A stretch of DNA of 64,000 nucleotides from Chroococcidiopsis sp. CCMEE 29 (GTDB lineage: Bacteria > Cyanobacteriota > Cyanobacteriia > Cyanobacteriales > Chroococcidiopsidaceae). Shown piece after piece: positions 9,769 to 19,640 of this stretch. The translations under genes were made by a program, and so were the position numbers. Under the pieces are notes generated by a model that searched no databases, was not told where the DNA came from, and saw nothing but the letters and a program-made list of their open reading frames with translations. The stretch's first letter is position 1, and each line of letters opens with the position of its first letter. The DNA is taken from NCBI RefSeq assembly GCF_023558375.1, contig NZ_CP083761.1, positions 726,001 to 790,000 on the forward strand, written 5' to 3'.

Positions 9769-10992
9769 ATGGCTTCGGCTGAAAAATTCCATCGCCACAA
9801 AAGTACTCGCTCTGAAGATTTGCTCGCTGGTCTAGCTGCTTCCATTGTGCTGCACTTGGTTTTGTTGATTGGAGCCAGTAATTGGTTACTGACTCATGCG
9901 CCTGAGCGTAGGCAGGATTCTCAGCCCGTTCCAATTAAGTTCGTTGAAGTTCCTCCTGAGGAGACAAAGCCACCAAAAGAAACCAAGCTGCGGGCTGCTC
10001 AGAATTCTTCTGCAAGTGGGAAAGCAAAACCTGAAACCTCTGTTTCTGCTCCTAAATCGGCCCTAACAACTGCACAAAAAACTGCTTCAAGTCCTAAAAA
10101 TTCCCTTGCTCCTGAATCAGCCAAGCCAGTTTCACCAAAAGCACAATCCCCAGCAGTTTTGCCAGATTTATCTGCCCAAAAGCCGCAACTGGAAACCCGA
10201 AAACCTGTAGCAACCTCTGTCACTCCAAAGCCACAATCAACACCTCAAAAAACAGCCGCAGTCACTACTACCCCAAAACTACAACCCAAAACCGAGAACA
10301 CCTTAGTTGAAAGACTACGGGCACAAAATCCAGAACCCACTATCCCACCACCACAGAGCAAACCCCAGAAAACTACGACGGCACCGACTCGTCCAAAACT
10401 AAAACCTAAACCTCAAGAAACTAAGACCGACACTACTAATTCAGAGCTAAAACCCTCGACTCGCCAGGAGGAAAAGAACACACTTCCGCCCAAATCAGCC
10501 ACTGAGCAATTGACAACCAGGGTTACTTCAAAACCACAGCCTCCTCAGCCATCGCAAACATCAGGGGCAGCAAGCAAGTTGGGTGGTCCAGTTACTCTAT
10601 CCAGTCGTAATCTGGGGAGCGACGATCAAGCAACCCCGTCTAATTCCAACCGATCTGATACTGGTGAAAGTATTGCTGCCCGCCGCGATCCAGATCTTGG
10701 TCCCTACCTGGCGCAACTTCAGCAAAGAGTGAGGCAACAGTGGATACCAGGATTAACCCAGAATTCTCAGCGGACAGTAGTTTATTTCGTTGTTAGCCGT
10801 TCGGGTCAAGTGAACAACCTTAGAATTGTGCAACCTTCTGCTTCTGGCGTAGCTGACAAGGCAGCACTCAGCGCTATCGAGCGAGCAGCACCATTTGCGC
10901 CTTTGCCTCCAGACTATTCCCAGGACTACATCAATATCCAATTTACGTTTAGCATCAACGTCTATGGAGACTTGGATTTGTGGGTTCGTTGA
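9769..10992 (+). CDS. TonB-family energy transducer protein
   Basis: A 407-residue protein with a cytoplasmic N-terminus, a single membrane anchor (about residues 22-44, GLAASIVLHLVLLIGASNWL), a very long Pro/Lys/Thr/Gln-rich periplasmic linker (about 60-290) and a C-terminal TonB-type domain (about 310-407). In that domain LGPYLAQLQQRVRQQWIPG and VVYFVVSRSGQVNNLRIVQ are the usual blocks. TonB proteins couple proton motive force to outer-membrane receptors. No ExbB/ExbD or receptor gene is adjacent, and TonB-like proteins without ExbBD partners are common in cyanobacteria. The partner is therefore unknown. Confidence 0.8.
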   Translation: MASAEKFHRHKSTRSEDLLAGLAASIVLHLVLLIGASNWLLTHAPERRQDSQPVPIKFVEVPPEETKPPKETKLRAAQNSSASGKAKPETSVSAPKSALTTAQKTASSPKNSLAPESAKPVSPKAQSPAVLPDLSAQKPQLETRKPVATSVTPKPQSTPQKTAAVTTTPKLQPKTENTLVERLRAQNPEPTIPPPQSKPQKTTTAPTRPKLKPKPQETKTDTTNSELKPSTRQEEKNTLPPKSATEQLTTRVTSKPQPPQPSQTSGAASKLGGPVTLSSRNLGSDDQATPSNSNRSDTGESIAARRDPDLGPYLAQLQQRVRQQWIPGLTQNSQRTVVYFVVSRSGQVNNLRIVQPSASGVADKAALSAIERAAPFAPLPPDYSQDYINIQFTFSINVYGDLDLWVR

Positions 10993-11107
10993 TGCTAATC
11001 TATATTTAGTTTGCTCTACGAACAGTTCGCGTAACGAATTAATAGGAGAGATTTTACATTCCCTTCAATATCTGCCGTAGGTGCGCCATCGTCATCCATA
11101 CAAACCA

Positions 11108-11578
11108 ATGATTACTACAGAAGTCACTCCCAATCAGTGTGCCGCAACGGTTATGGACGTTGTTCCAGCCGCAATCCGCTATTTGCGGGCAGAAATGAGG
11201 CAGCAAAGCCAGTCATTGTTAACCCTGACCCAGCTGCGAGTGCTGCACTTCCTCCAGCGTTATCCTCGTGCTTCATTGTCTGAGGTAGCAGATTATCTAG
11301 ATGTAACGCGCTCTACCATGTCCGCCACGATTGAGCGCTTAGTGCAACGAGGACTGGTCGATCGCGCTGAAGATCCACAAGAGCGCCGTCGAGTGATTCT
11401 TACGCTTACAGCTACTGGAGTGCAACAGCTGCAACAGGTTTCCGATGCGACCCATACCAAGGTGGCTGATGCGTTAGCTCACCTTTCAGAGCCTCAGCTT
11501 CGTCAAATTATCCAAGGGCTTGCTCTATTGGGTGACGTGTTTCAAGACATTGATGCTGTGTCGCTGACTGGAAAATGA
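11108..11578 (+). CDS. MarR-family transcriptional regulator
   Basis: A 156-residue winged-helix repressor-type protein. The DNA-binding region runs from about residue 45 to 115 and includes SLSEVADYLDVTRSTMSATIERLVQRGLVDRAEDPQERRR, with the recognition helix and the beta-wing (DPQERRRVILTLT) typical of MarR. The ATG at 11108 is preferred over a GTG at 11081, though no clear ribosome binding site decides it. The stop is 4 bases before the ATPase gene of an ABC-2 exporter, so the three genes form an operon. The likely role is local, ligand-responsive control of that exporter. Confidence 0.86.
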   Translation: MITTEVTPNQCAATVMDVVPAAIRYLRAEMRQQSQSLLTLTQLRVLHFLQRYPRASLSEVADYLDVTRSTMSATIERLVQRGLVDRAEDPQERRRVILTLTATGVQQLQQVSDATHTKVADALAHLSEPQLRQIIQGLALLGDVFQDIDAVSLTGK

Positions 11579-11582
11579 GGCA

Positions 11583-12380
11583 ATGGCAATAATAGAAACG
11601 CAAGAGTTAACCAAACAGTTTGGTCAGGTAACAGCAGTGAATGCCGTGACGGTCTCTGTGGAAGCTGGAGAAGTTTTCGGGCTGCTTGGTCCCAATGGTG
11701 CCGGAAAAAGTACTGTTACAAAGATGCTGGTTACCCTGCTGTCACCCACATCTGGTTATGCCCGTGTGGCTGGTTATGACATCACGCGACAGATGAGCAG
11801 CGTCCAACGCATGATTGGCTATATCCCTCAAGCGCTTTCGGTGGATGGCACCTTGTCGGGCTATGAAAACTTGTTAGTGATCGCCAAACTCTACGATATT
11901 CCCCGACGTAAACGAATTGGCCACGTGCGGGATGCGTTAGCGTATGTCGGTTTGGAGGATGTTGCCGATCGCTTAGTGCGAACTTATTCGGGTGGCATGA
12001 TTCGTCGGTTAGAGATTGCTCAAGCCATTCTCCATCGTCCGCCCGTGTTGTTTATGGATGAACCCACAGTAGGGCTAGATCCAGTTGCCCGCAAAACCAT
12101 GTGGGAACTTGTTAAGCAACTCTGCGATGACTATGGCATGACTGTCTTTTTAACCACTCACTTCATGGATGAAGCAGATACGCTGTGCGATCGCCTCGCC
12201 ATTATGCACTTAGGGCGGATGGTTGCAACAGGTACACCTGAACAACTCAAAGCGTCGCTCGGTAAACCCAACACCACGCTCGATGATGTGTTTATTCATT
12301 ACACCGGAGACTATTTAGCAACCGCAGGAGATTATCGTGATACCTCAACCACACGGCGCACCGCTCAACGCCTCGGATAA
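11583..12380 (+). CDS. ABC-2 type exporter ATP-binding protein (drug-resistance-like)
   Basis: A 265-residue ATPase. It has Walker A GPNGAGKST, Q-loop QALSVDGTLSGYEN, signature YSGGMIRRLEIAQ, Walker B VLFMDEPTVGLDP and the switch histidine in TTHFMDEAD. This arrangement (SGGM, short protein with a C-terminal extension) is that of DrrA-type exporters. It powers the permease encoded by the next gene, whose start lies 44 bases inside this one, which implies translational coupling. Substrate unknown. Third-gene logic with the upstream MarR suggests export of a toxic small molecule or lipid. Confidence 0.92.
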   Translation: MAIIETQELTKQFGQVTAVNAVTVSVEAGEVFGLLGPNGAGKSTVTKMLVTLLSPTSGYARVAGYDITRQMSSVQRMIGYIPQALSVDGTLSGYENLLVIAKLYDIPRRKRIGHVRDALAYVGLEDVADRLVRTYSGGMIRRLEIAQAILHRPPVLFMDEPTVGLDPVARKTMWELVKQLCDDYGMTVFLTTHFMDEADTLCDRLAIMHLGRMVATGTPEQLKASLGKPNTTLDDVFIHYTGDYLATAGDYRDTSTTRRTAQRLG

Positions 12381-13185
12381 GCTAGCTGCCCAACAGCGAA
12401 TCACCAGAACTGGGGTTTCAGGATTTATCTATAAAACATTTGTGATCACGGAGCTCGAACTTCGCAAGCTGCGCCATGACCCCACTCAGCTATTCACACG
12501 GGCAGTTCAGCCTGCTCTATGGCTGTTGATCTTTGGACAGGTGTTCACCCGCATCCGGGCAATTCCTACTGGAAATCTGAATTATTTGGATTTCATGACT
12601 CCAGGAATTCTGGCACAGAGCATCCTATTTATGTCAATTTTCACAGGTCTTGCGGTTATTTGGGAGCGAGACTTGGGCATTTTGCACAAATTGCTGGTGA
12701 GTCCGACACCGCGTGTAGCACTTGTGTTAGGGAAGGCAATCGGCGCTGGAATTCGCAGTCTTTCTCAAGTCGTAGTTATCTATGCGATCGCTTATGCCTT
12801 GGGTGTGGGAATGGATTGGAATCCGTTGGCATTACTGGGAGTCGTGGTTGCTGTCCTCTTAGGATCGGCTCTATTTTCAGCGTTCTCTTTGGCGATCGCT
12901 TGTTTAGTCAAGACGCACGAACGCTTAATGGGAATTGGTCAGTTGATGACGATGCCTTTGTTTTTCGCCAGCAATGCCATTTATCCGATTGAAATCATGC
13001 CAAGGTGGTTACAGATAATTTCCTACGTCAATCCACTTACCTATCTGGTAGATGCCTTACGTGGGTTAATGCTTGTGGGTAAAGGCAGCACGTATGGGTT
13101 AGGACTAGATTTTGGCATTCTTTTAGGCGTTACCGCAGTTTTGGCGATCGGATGTGGCAGACTCTATCCCAGGCTGGTGACGTAG
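12337..13185 (+). CDS. ABC-2 type exporter permease
   Basis: A 282-residue integral membrane protein of the ABC-2 (DrrB-like) family with about six transmembrane segments. Examples are PALWLLIFGQVFTRI, GILAQSILFMSIFTGLAVI and PLALLGVVVAVLLGSALF. The family signature loop EIMPRWLQIISYVNPLTYLVDALRG is present near the C-terminus. It partners with the ATPase encoded just upstream and overlaps it by 44 bases, starting at a GTG. Its stop is only a few bases from the convergent stop of the fused amino-acid transporter. Confidence 0.9.
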   Translation: MIPQPHGAPLNASDKLAAQQRITRTGVSGFIYKTFVITELELRKLRHDPTQLFTRAVQPALWLLIFGQVFTRIRAIPTGNLNYLDFMTPGILAQSILFMSIFTGLAVIWERDLGILHKLLVSPTPRVALVLGKAIGAGIRSLSQVVVIYAIAYALGVGMDWNPLALLGVVVAVLLGSALFSAFSLAIACLVKTHERLMGIGQLMTMPLFFASNAIYPIEIMPRWLQIISYVNPLTYLVDALRGLMLVGKGSTYGLGLDFGILLGVTAVLAIGCGRLYPRLVT

Positions 13186-13189
13186 TTTT

Positions 13190-14734
13190 TTAATTCGGGC
13201 TGACTTTTACCTGTTGGTACCGACGACGGTTGACTGGGTTCAACCACTTCTCTAAACGACTAAAAGCTTGAGAAGAAAGGAGAGTTAAGCATAAGTAGAT
13301 CGCCGCAACGGCAGCATAAATTTCAAATGCACGATAGTTTTCTGCCACAATTAGTTGCCCTTCGCGGAACAACTCTTCAAAACCAATCACCGCCACTAAG
13401 CTAGTATCCTTCAACAGGCTAATGAACTCATTACCCAATGCAGGCAGCATCCGCCGAAAGGCTTGGGGAAAGATAACATAGCGCATAGTTTGAACTGAAC
13501 TCATGCCCAAGGATTGAGCAGCCTCAGCTTGACCTGGCTCAATTGATTGAATACCTCCCCGGACGATTTCAGCAATGTAGGCAGCGCTGTTAAGACTTAA
13601 TGCTATCACCGCTGCTGTGAGACGATCAAAGGTAAAGGTAATACCCAACTCTTGGGAAATTGCTGGCAACCCAAAGTAAATCATAAAAATCTGCACCAGC
13701 AACGGAGTTCCCCGGAAAAAATCTATATACGCCCTAGCAGCCCACCGCAAAGGTAAAATCTGAGAAAGACGAGCAATACCAATGAGTGACCCCCCAATTA
13801 AACCTAGCACTACAGAGAAAGCGGTAAGTTGGAGCGTCACCAAAGCCCCACGCAACAGGAATGGTAAAGCATTTAAAAATACGCTTAGTGCACTAAACAG
13901 GGCAGATACGCCATTAGCAGTCTGGTTCTCAAATGGGGATTCTTCTGGTAGTGGTGGCGGTTGGACACCAAACCACTTTTGGTAAATTTGGGCATAGGTG
14001 CCATTTTTTAGCACTGCTGCTAAACCTTGATTAATCAATGCTAAATTAGGCGATCCTTTAGGTGTAGGAATGCCGAAATACTCTTCGGTTAGCAGTTCGC
14101 TCACGACTTTAACTCCTTGGACATTGCCCGAGGCGATCGCGTACAAAATCACAGGCTGATCGTGAACCACCGCATCTACATTACCGTTAAGCAATTCTCT
14201 TAAAGTAGTGGGGGCATCATCAAAGCTGCGAATTTCAGCCCCAGGAATACTTGCTGCTTTCTGTGCGCCCGTTGTACCGATTTGGACAGCAATCCTCTTA
14301 TCCTTAAGACTGTCAAAGTTGGTAATAGTTTGATTATTGGTGCGAGTGGCGATCGCTAACCCAGATTTAAAATAAGGTCGTGAAAACGAAATTGTCTTTG
14401 CCCGTTCCTCAGTAATCGTCATTGCCGCAACCGCCGCATCTATTGTTTGCGCCTGCAAGGCTGGAATCATTCCCGCAAAAGGCAGACCTTGATACTGAAC
14501 GGTAAAACCAGCTTCTTTAGCGATCACATTCATCAAGTCAATATCAAACCCCTGCAACTCGCCCTCAGCTGATTGAAATTCAAAAGGTGGATAGGTTCCT
14601 TCTGTCGCAACTGTAAGTGTTTTACCAGCAGCAGTAGAATTGGGAGTGCTACTACAGCCTGCAAGCAGAATCAAACAGCTAAAACCAACAACCAAAGTAA
14701 GGCGCAGCCAACGGAAAAAATTTAAACCAGCCAT
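13190..14734 (-). CDS. Polar amino-acid ABC transporter, fused substrate-binding protein and permease
   Basis: A 514-residue fusion. An N-terminal lipoprotein-type signal ([16 protein letters not shown], with the lipobox cysteine in LAGC) leads into a family 3 solute-binding domain (about 38-265; [20 protein letters not shown], then [13 protein letters not shown]). A HisM/GlnP-type permease follows (about 285-500), with the ABC permease loop in [33 protein letters not shown]. This GlnH-GlnP-like fusion is known in cyanobacteria and some Gram-positives. The divergent ATPase at 14899 is the obvious partner. Substrate is probably glutamine or another polar amino acid, by family only. Confidence 0.92.
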   Translation of the reverse strand: MAGLNFFRWLRLTLVVGFSCLILLAGCSSTPNSTAAGKTLTVATEGTYPPFEFQSAEGELQGFDIDLMNVIAKEAGFTVQYQGLPFAGMIPALQAQTIDAAVAAMTITEERAKTISFSRPYFKSGLAIATRTNNQTITNFDSLKDKRIAVQIGTTGAQKAASIPGAEIRSFDDAPTTLRELLNGNVDAVVHDQPVILYAIASGNVQGVKVVSELLTEEYFGIPTPKGSPNLALINQGLAAVLKNGTYAQIYQKWFGVQPPPLPEESPFENQTANGVSALFSALSVFLNALPFLLRGALVTLQLTAFSVVLGLIGGSLIGIARLSQILPLRWAARAYIDFFRGTPLLVQIFMIYFGLPAISQELGITFTFDRLTAAVIALSLNSAAYIAEIVRGGIQSIEPGQAEAAQSLGMSSVQTMRYVIFPQAFRRMLPALGNEFISLLKDTSLVAVIGFEELFREGQLIVAENYRAFEIYAAVAAIYLCLTLLSSQAFSRLEKWLNPVNRRRYQQVKVSPN

Positions 14735-14898
14735 ATTTTTGTTTTCTCTTCTCTCTTTACTCTGTGTCCTATGCGCCTGTGTGGTTCGTTAAATACCGTA
14801 AAGTTTGTTTGAGCCATCAGATGTACACCAGATTACAATCAACCATAGAGCAGTTGATACAGCTTGTTGAAGCATCATGCCTTTATGGGAATAGTGAT

Positions 14899-15654
14899 AT
14901 GCCTACTTCCACCCGTGCGATCGCTTTTAATAATATTGAAAAAAACTTTGGCACTCTTAAAGTATTAAAAGGAATCAGCGGCGAAATTTACCAGGGAGAA
15001 GTAGTCGCAGTTATTGGTTCCTCTGGGTGTGGTAAAAGTACACTACTACGCTGTTTTAACTGTCTAGAGAAAATTGACGGCGGACGTTTGGTAGTCAATG
15101 GCATTGACTTATCCAAACCAAATCTTGGCTATAAACAACTGCGGCAATTGCGGACACAAGTAGGCATGGTTTTCCAGCAGTTTAACTTGTTTCCGCATCT
15201 AAGTGTTTTAGAGAACCTGTCACTTGCTCAGCGCCAAGTTCTGGGTAAATCTCGCCAAGAAAGCGCCCAATTAGCTGGATTGTATCTAGAGAAAGTCGGC
15301 TTATTTGATAAGGCAGGTGCTTATCCCGAACAACTTTCTGGGGGTCAAAAGCAACGGATAGCGATCGCGCGGAGTCTGTGTATGAATCCGCAGGTAATGC
15401 TGTTTGATGAACCGACTAGCGCCCTAGATCCAGAACTGGTGGGGGAAGTGCTAGGGGTGATGCAGCAACTGGCAGCAGACGGCATGACAATGGTAGTTGT
15501 TACTCATGAAATGCAGTTTGCCCGTGAGGTAGCTCATCGGGTAATGTTTATGGATAAAGGTCAGGTAGAAGAACAAGGATCAGCCCGTGAGATTTTGACT
15601 CATCCTCAGAGCGATCGCCTGCGTACTTTCCTCAGTCGCTTGATGAGGGAGTAG
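14899..15654 (+). CDS. Polar amino-acid ABC transporter ATP-binding protein
   Basis: A 251-residue GlnQ-type ATPase with Walker [11 protein letters not shown]-loop [10 protein letters not shown], signature LSGGQKQR, Walker [14 protein letters not shown] and VVTHEMQFA. The ATG at 14899 gives the normal family N-terminus ([20 protein letters not shown]). The frame is open back to a GTG at 14764, but that extra stretch is not family-like. The gene is divergent from the fused binding-protein/permease gene, and the 164-base gap between the two starts should hold both promoters. Together they make a complete importer. Confidence 0.92.
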   Translation: MPTSTRAIAFNNIEKNFGTLKVLKGISGEIYQGEVVAVIGSSGCGKSTLLRCFNCLEKIDGGRLVVNGIDLSKPNLGYKQLRQLRTQVGMVFQQFNLFPHLSVLENLSLAQRQVLGKSRQESAQLAGLYLEKVGLFDKAGAYPEQLSGGQKQRIAIARSLCMNPQVMLFDEPTSALDPELVGEVLGVMQQLAADGMTMVVVTHEMQFAREVAHRVMFMDKGQVEEQGSAREILTHPQSDRLRTFLSRLMRE

Positions 15655-15755
15655 GGGAAGCAGAGGGAGCAGGGGGAGCAGGGGAAGCAAGAGTGTAATC
15701 CAAAATCCAAAATCTAAAATCCCCTAACCCCTCGCCCCTCGCCCTTCGCCCCTTT
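15655..15755. repeat. Low-complexity repeats at the 3' ends of convergent genes
   Basis: GGGGAAGCAGAG-type runs, then ATCCAAAATC heptamers, then CCCCTCGCCC runs. This is the reverse arrangement of the repeat at 2447-2541. The last part overlaps the codons for the C-terminus of the PotC-like protein (GAKGEGRGVRG), so the natural protein end has probably been replaced by repeat sequence. Confidence 0.65.
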
Positions 15756-16538
15756 ATAACGGATATATTCAGCTACAAAAGCAACTATCCCAGACACCAG
15801 AATCAGCACAACACTAAGGGCATTGATATCGGGTTTGACTCCCGTGCGGATGCGGCTAAAGATTTCCATTGGCAGGGTAGTAGAACCACTACCAGCGGTG
15901 AAACTAGCGATCAGAAAATCATCCAAGCTAAGGACAAAGGCAAGCAGACAACCAGCGACAATCCCAGGCATCAATTGAGGTAGCAACACTTTGATAAAAG
16001 CTTGTACTGGTGTAGCCCCTAAATCTAAGGCGGCTTCTTCCAAATGGGGATCTAGGTTAGCTAATCGAGAAGAAACCACAATGCCGACGTAGGCAAGGCA
16101 GAAGACAACATGAGCTGCCACAATAGTCCATAGGCTGAGGGGAATGGCAACCGTTGCTAAAAAAACGAGAGTGGCAACGGCGATCGCAATATCAGGAACA
16201 ATTAACGGCAGATATGAAATACCGCGATACAAAGTCTTGCCAAAAAAGCGATAACGTGATAACCCCACCGCCATTAAAGTACCAATTACAGCGGAGATGC
16301 CTACTGCACATAAAGCAACTGTCAGGCTATTTTGTAGGGCAGTAATAATTCGAGTATCCTGAAATAGTTTAAGATACCAATTCCAGGTAAATCCCTGCCA
16401 CTTAGCGCTATAAGCTGATGAGTTAAAGCTATAGAAAGCGAGTACCAAAATTGGCAGGTACATGAAAAAAAACATTAACCCAGAGAAAAGTATCTGCCAC
16501 GAAACTCGGGGTTTAGGATGAGGTTGCCAACCGTGCAT
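15714..16538 (-). CDS. potC: Polyamine (spermidine/putrescine) ABC transporter permease PotC-like
   Basis: A 274-residue permease with six predicted membrane segments, starting with ILFSGLMFFFMYLPILVLAFYSFN. The ABC permease motif is in EEAALDLGATPVQAFIKVLLPQLMPGI. The sequence pattern is that of PotC, the second permease of PotABCD, which imports polyamines. I start at the ATG at 16538; a TTG at 16565 is also in frame. No potA, potB or potD lies on either side in this window, so it is an orphan here. Its C-terminus runs into low-complexity repeats. Confidence 0.85.
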   Translation of the reverse strand: MHGWQPHPKPRVSWQILFSGLMFFFMYLPILVLAFYSFNSSAYSAKWQGFTWNWYLKLFQDTRIITALQNSLTVALCAVGISAVIGTLMAVGLSRYRFFGKTLYRGISYLPLIVPDIAIAVATLVFLATVAIPLSLWTIVAAHVVFCLAYVGIVVSSRLANLDPHLEEAALDLGATPVQAFIKVLLPQLMPGIVAGCLLAFVLSLDDFLIASFTAGSGSTTLPMEIFSRIRTGVKPDINALSVVLILVSGIVAFVAEYIRYKGAKGEGRGVRGF

Positions 16539-17090
16539 AGAAGCTCGTTTGTTCTGATTATTCAAGTTAGGTCTTATAGTTTTTTACTACCATGAGTGTT
16601 ATTTCTCACATAGCACAAATTTTATCAGTTAAACTTGAATATTAATAATATTTACAGCAATCTATTTTCATTGGTGGGGCAGGCTTCCAGCCTGCACAGG
16701 CAAGATGCCCTACCAATTTTGGATTTTAGATTTTATATCAAATCCGGTTGATTGCCCATGATTTGGCAGCCCTCACCCCGCCTCCGGCACCCCTCTCCCA
16801 AGCGTGGGAGAGGGGCAGGGGTGAGGGCGAGATCTTACAGTTATTTAAGCGGATTTGATATTAGATTTTGGATTGAGCACAACTGCACAGGCAAGATGCC
16901 TATTCTACTCACAACTTATTTAGGATTGCTATAGTATTTTTGCTTCACTCTGTAAATCCACGCATTCTAGTGTATTTGCTAGAAAAACTTGTAAGAAAAG
17001 CCGTGATTCTACCGATAGTTATTCTGAGAAGTTCAGTCATTATATTTAGTCGATAGCTCACATTCTCGCAAACCAGATACGACTAGATTG
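16539..17090. other. Intergenic region with one MITE copy
   Basis: It holds a GC-rich inverted repeat around 16674-16712 (GGGGCAGGCTTCCAGCCTGC), heptamer repeats and a full MITE copy (16735-16861, listed separately), then AT-rich sequence before the dehydratase gene. I see no gene. An open frame across the MITE is an artefact of the repeat. Confidence 0.6.
16735..16861 (+). repeat. MITE-like palindromic repeat, copy 1
   Basis: A 127-bp unit with ends ATATCAAATCCG and CGGATTTGATAT and a large internal palindrome (CCCCTCTCCCA against TGGGAGAGGGG, nested in CCCTCACCCC/GGGGTGAGGG). Relative to copies 2-4 it has one base fewer in the G-run and AGCGTG instead of AGCTTG at the centre. Confidence 0.9.
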
Positions 17091-19007
17091 ATGCTTTACT
17101 CTGTATTAAAATACCTGGCTCTTAAGCTCAATAATGTTGTTTTAAAACTATCTAGGCAGCAGAAACATTTGTTGCTAATTTCAATTGATATTGTTTTATT
17201 TTTGGTATCTATATATAGCGCGTTTTGTTTCCGCTTAGGTTTTTGGCTTAGTTATTCAACAATATGGCAATTCATTTGGTTACTTGGATCGCTGCTGATT
17301 GTTAAAATTGTCATCTTTCGAGCGATGGGCATCTATCGCTCTGTTCTCCGCTATACAGGCTTGGAGTTTATATTGACTGCCCTCAAAGCAGTTCTATTAA
17401 GTTCCGGTACATTAGTTGTCCTTGCTTATTTATTGCAATCCTTCCAACTACCTCGCTCGGTTCTGATTAACGATGCCTTTCTAACCCTGCTTTTGGTAGT
17501 TAACGTGCGGCTTTTGATGCGTTGGATAGTTTCCCGCTTGCAACTAGACCATCCAGGTAATTCTCCAGAACGAGTTGTTATTTACGGTGCAGGCGCCTGT
17601 GGTTCTAAACTGGCTCAAACTTTAGCTAGCGATCGCGCCTATCGGCTGATAGCCTTTGTGGATGACAATCCATCTCTGCACAATGAGACAGTTCAGGGAC
17701 TGAGGGTTTACTCACCAGCCGATTTAGCAAAACTACTAGAGGCAAAGCCGTTTGACACCCTTCTGTTGGCTATGCCTTCGGTAGATGGACGAACTAAAAG
17801 CCAAATTTTAGCCAATCTCCAGTCCTTACCCGTGGCGGTGAAGACTGTACCAAGCATTACTGAGATTCTATCCGGTAAGGTTTCTATTAGTAGACTTCGC
17901 AACATTGAGATTGCAGATCTGTTAGGTCGAGAACAAGTTGCGCCCAATCTAGAGTTACTGCAAATGAACGTAACCGATAAAGTAGTGCTGGTGACTGGTG
18001 CTGGAGGTTCGATTGGATCTGAGTTATGCCGTCAGATCGCTCAGCAGAAACCTCAATGCTTGGTGTTGTATGAGCTGAGTGAGTTTGCGCTTTACAGCAT
18101 TGACATGGAACTGGCTGAAACTTATCCCACGCTAAAACGGATTGCTTACTTGGGTTCTGTGACCGATCGCGCCCATCTAAGTGCTGTCTTGACCAAGTAT
18201 CAGGTAGATACGGTCTATCATGCAGCTGCATATAAGCATGTGCCGTTGGTGGAAGCAAATTCTGCTCAAGGTATTTTGAATAACGTTTTAGGAACTTTGA
18301 TAGCAGCTCGTTGTGCAATCGACTGTGGTGTTAGCAAGTTTGTTTTGATTTCTACGGATAAGGCGGTTCGTCCTACCAATGTGATGGGAACCACTAAACG
18401 GGTGGCAGAGTTGATTTTGCAGGCGCTGGCTGAGCAACCGGAAATGACCACCTGTTTCACTATGGTGCGATTTGGCAATGTACTAGGCAGTAGTGGTTCA
18501 GTTGTGCCACGGTTCCGGCAACAGATTGCAGAGGGTAAGGCAATTACACTCACGCATGCAGATATGACTCGTTATTTCATGTCTATACCCGAAGCCGCTT
18601 CCTTGGTGATTCAGGCGGGAGCGATGGGTAAAGGCGGTGAAGTTTTCTTATTAGATATGGGCGAACCTGTACGGATTTACGATTTGGCGGTGGAGATGAT
18701 TCACCTCAGTGGTTTAGAGCCAGGGAAAGATATTGAGATTCAAATTACTGGCTTAAGACCCGGAGAAAAGATCTATGAGGAATTGCTGATTGATACTGCA
18801 AATGCCAGGTTAACCCAGCATCCCAAGATTTTCTGTGCTTATGAAGCGTCCACACCTTGGAAAGTCTTAGAGCTACGCCTAGAGGCACTGTTTTTGCACG
18901 CTCAACTCGGCAACCAGGAGAGTATCCTGTCAGAATTACGGCGAATTGTGCCAGAGTATCAGCCCAGAGGTTTGGAGAAGTCAGAAGTTCAAGCTATAGC
19001 TGCGTAG
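17091..19007 (+). CDS. CapD/FlaA1-type membrane NDP-sugar 4,6-dehydratase
   Basis: A 638-residue polysaccharide biosynthesis protein. Four N-terminal membrane helices (about residues 25-140) are followed by a Rossmann domain (VVIYGAGACGSKLAQ, about 160-260). Then comes a short-chain dehydrogenase domain from about 295 (VLVTGAGGSIGSELCRQI), with AAAYKHVPLVE and STDKAVRPTNVMGTTKRVAE as catalytic-region blocks. The family converts UDP-GlcNAc to 4-keto-6-deoxy sugars for capsule or O-antigen. ATG 17091 follows a TTG at 17088. This gene opens the polysaccharide locus. A decayed copy of its 3' end lies at 23186. Confidence 0.92.
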   Translation: MLYSVLKYLALKLNNVVLKLSRQQKHLLLISIDIVLFLVSIYSAFCFRLGFWLSYSTIWQFIWLLGSLLIVKIVIFRAMGIYRSVLRYTGLEFILTALKAVLLSSGTLVVLAYLLQSFQLPRSVLINDAFLTLLLVVNVRLLMRWIVSRLQLDHPGNSPERVVIYGAGACGSKLAQTLASDRAYRLIAFVDDNPSLHNETVQGLRVYSPADLAKLLEAKPFDTLLLAMPSVDGRTKSQILANLQSLPVAVKTVPSITEILSGKVSISRLRNIEIADLLGREQVAPNLELLQMNVTDKVVLVTGAGGSIGSELCRQIAQQKPQCLVLYELSEFALYSIDMELAETYPTLKRIAYLGSVTDRAHLSAVLTKYQVDTVYHAAAYKHVPLVEANSAQGILNNVLGTLIAARCAIDCGVSKFVLISTDKAVRPTNVMGTTKRVAELILQALAEQPEMTTCFTMVRFGNVLGSSGSVVPRFRQQIAEGKAITLTHADMTRYFMSIPEAASLVIQAGAMGKGGEVFLLDMGEPVRIYDLAVEMIHLSGLEPGKDIEIQITGLRPGEKIYEELLIDTANARLTQHPKIFCAYEASTPWKVLELRLEALFLHAQLGNQESILSELRRIVPEYQPRGLEKSEVQAIAA

Positions 19008-19079
19008 CGGTTTGTTTGCATCACACCCCAAGAATACTACTGCGGTACTCGGGGAACAAGGGTGCAGGGGGAATTGCTT

Positions 19080-19207
19080 ATATCAAATCCGGTTGATTGC
19101 CCATGATTTGGCAGCCCTCACCCCGCCTCCGGCACCCCTCTCCCAAGCTTGGGAGAGGGGCAGGGGGTGAGGGCGAGATCTTACAGTCATTTAAGCGGAT
19201 TTGATAT
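19080..19207 (+). repeat. MITE-like palindromic repeat, copy 2
   Basis: A 128-bp full-length copy, with ATATCAAATCCG and CGGATTTGATAT ends and a perfect TCCCAAGCTTGGGA centre. It lies directly after the dehydratase gene. Confidence 0.92.
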
Positions 19208-19286
19208 TAGAAAGACTGCATACGCTTTCCCCTGCTCCCCCTGCTTCCCCTGCTGCCAACACGATGCAGTTTAAATGCACAACAGC

Positions 19287-19592
19287 TTACTCTTGCCATT
19301 CGCGTTCTAGTCCAGCTAGCCTAACGAGGCACTCAATGGTTCTAGTCTGAGCCTGTAACTTATCTGCTAGCGTTTGAGCGGTTCTGGCTTGTTGCTCGAC
19401 GGTTCCGGCAATGCGCTCCATCTGCACTTCAATACGGTTAATCCCCTCAGTTAACTGCCCGACTTGGTCTGCTAAAGTGTCAAGTCGTTGAGTCAGTCGC
19501 CGATCTAGTTCTTGAATGGCAGGAGAATACGGCTGCCAGCGAAGACTTGTAGCCTCCAGGAGTGCGTCAGCAGATGTGCGTTTTTGTGTCAT
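19287..19592 (-). CDS. Small coiled-coil protein of unknown function
   Basis: A 101-residue protein rich in Gln, Arg and Leu. Heptad spacing over about residues 25-85 (RRLTQRLDTLADQVGQLTEG, then RIEVQMERIAGTVEQQA) indicates a coiled coil. ATG 19592 is chosen over a GTG at 19631. It lies 48 bases downstream of the Uma2 gene on the same strand, so they are probably co-transcribed. Small coiled-coil proteins often sit next to Uma2 genes in cyanobacteria, but a partnership is inference. Confidence 0.65.
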   Translation of the reverse strand: MTQKRTSADALLEATSLRWQPYSPAIQELDRRLTQRLDTLADQVGQLTEGINRIEVQMERIAGTVEQQARTAQTLADKLQAQTRTIECLVRLAGLEREWQE

Positions 19593-19640
19593 TGCGATCG
19601 CTTCTTTATGTAATGAAAGAGATTTTTTCACTGTTTGAGG

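Noticed and set aside
16752..16934. Plus-strand frame through a MITE copy
   Set aside because: It is created by the repeat; the same sequence occurs at other sites without a gene.
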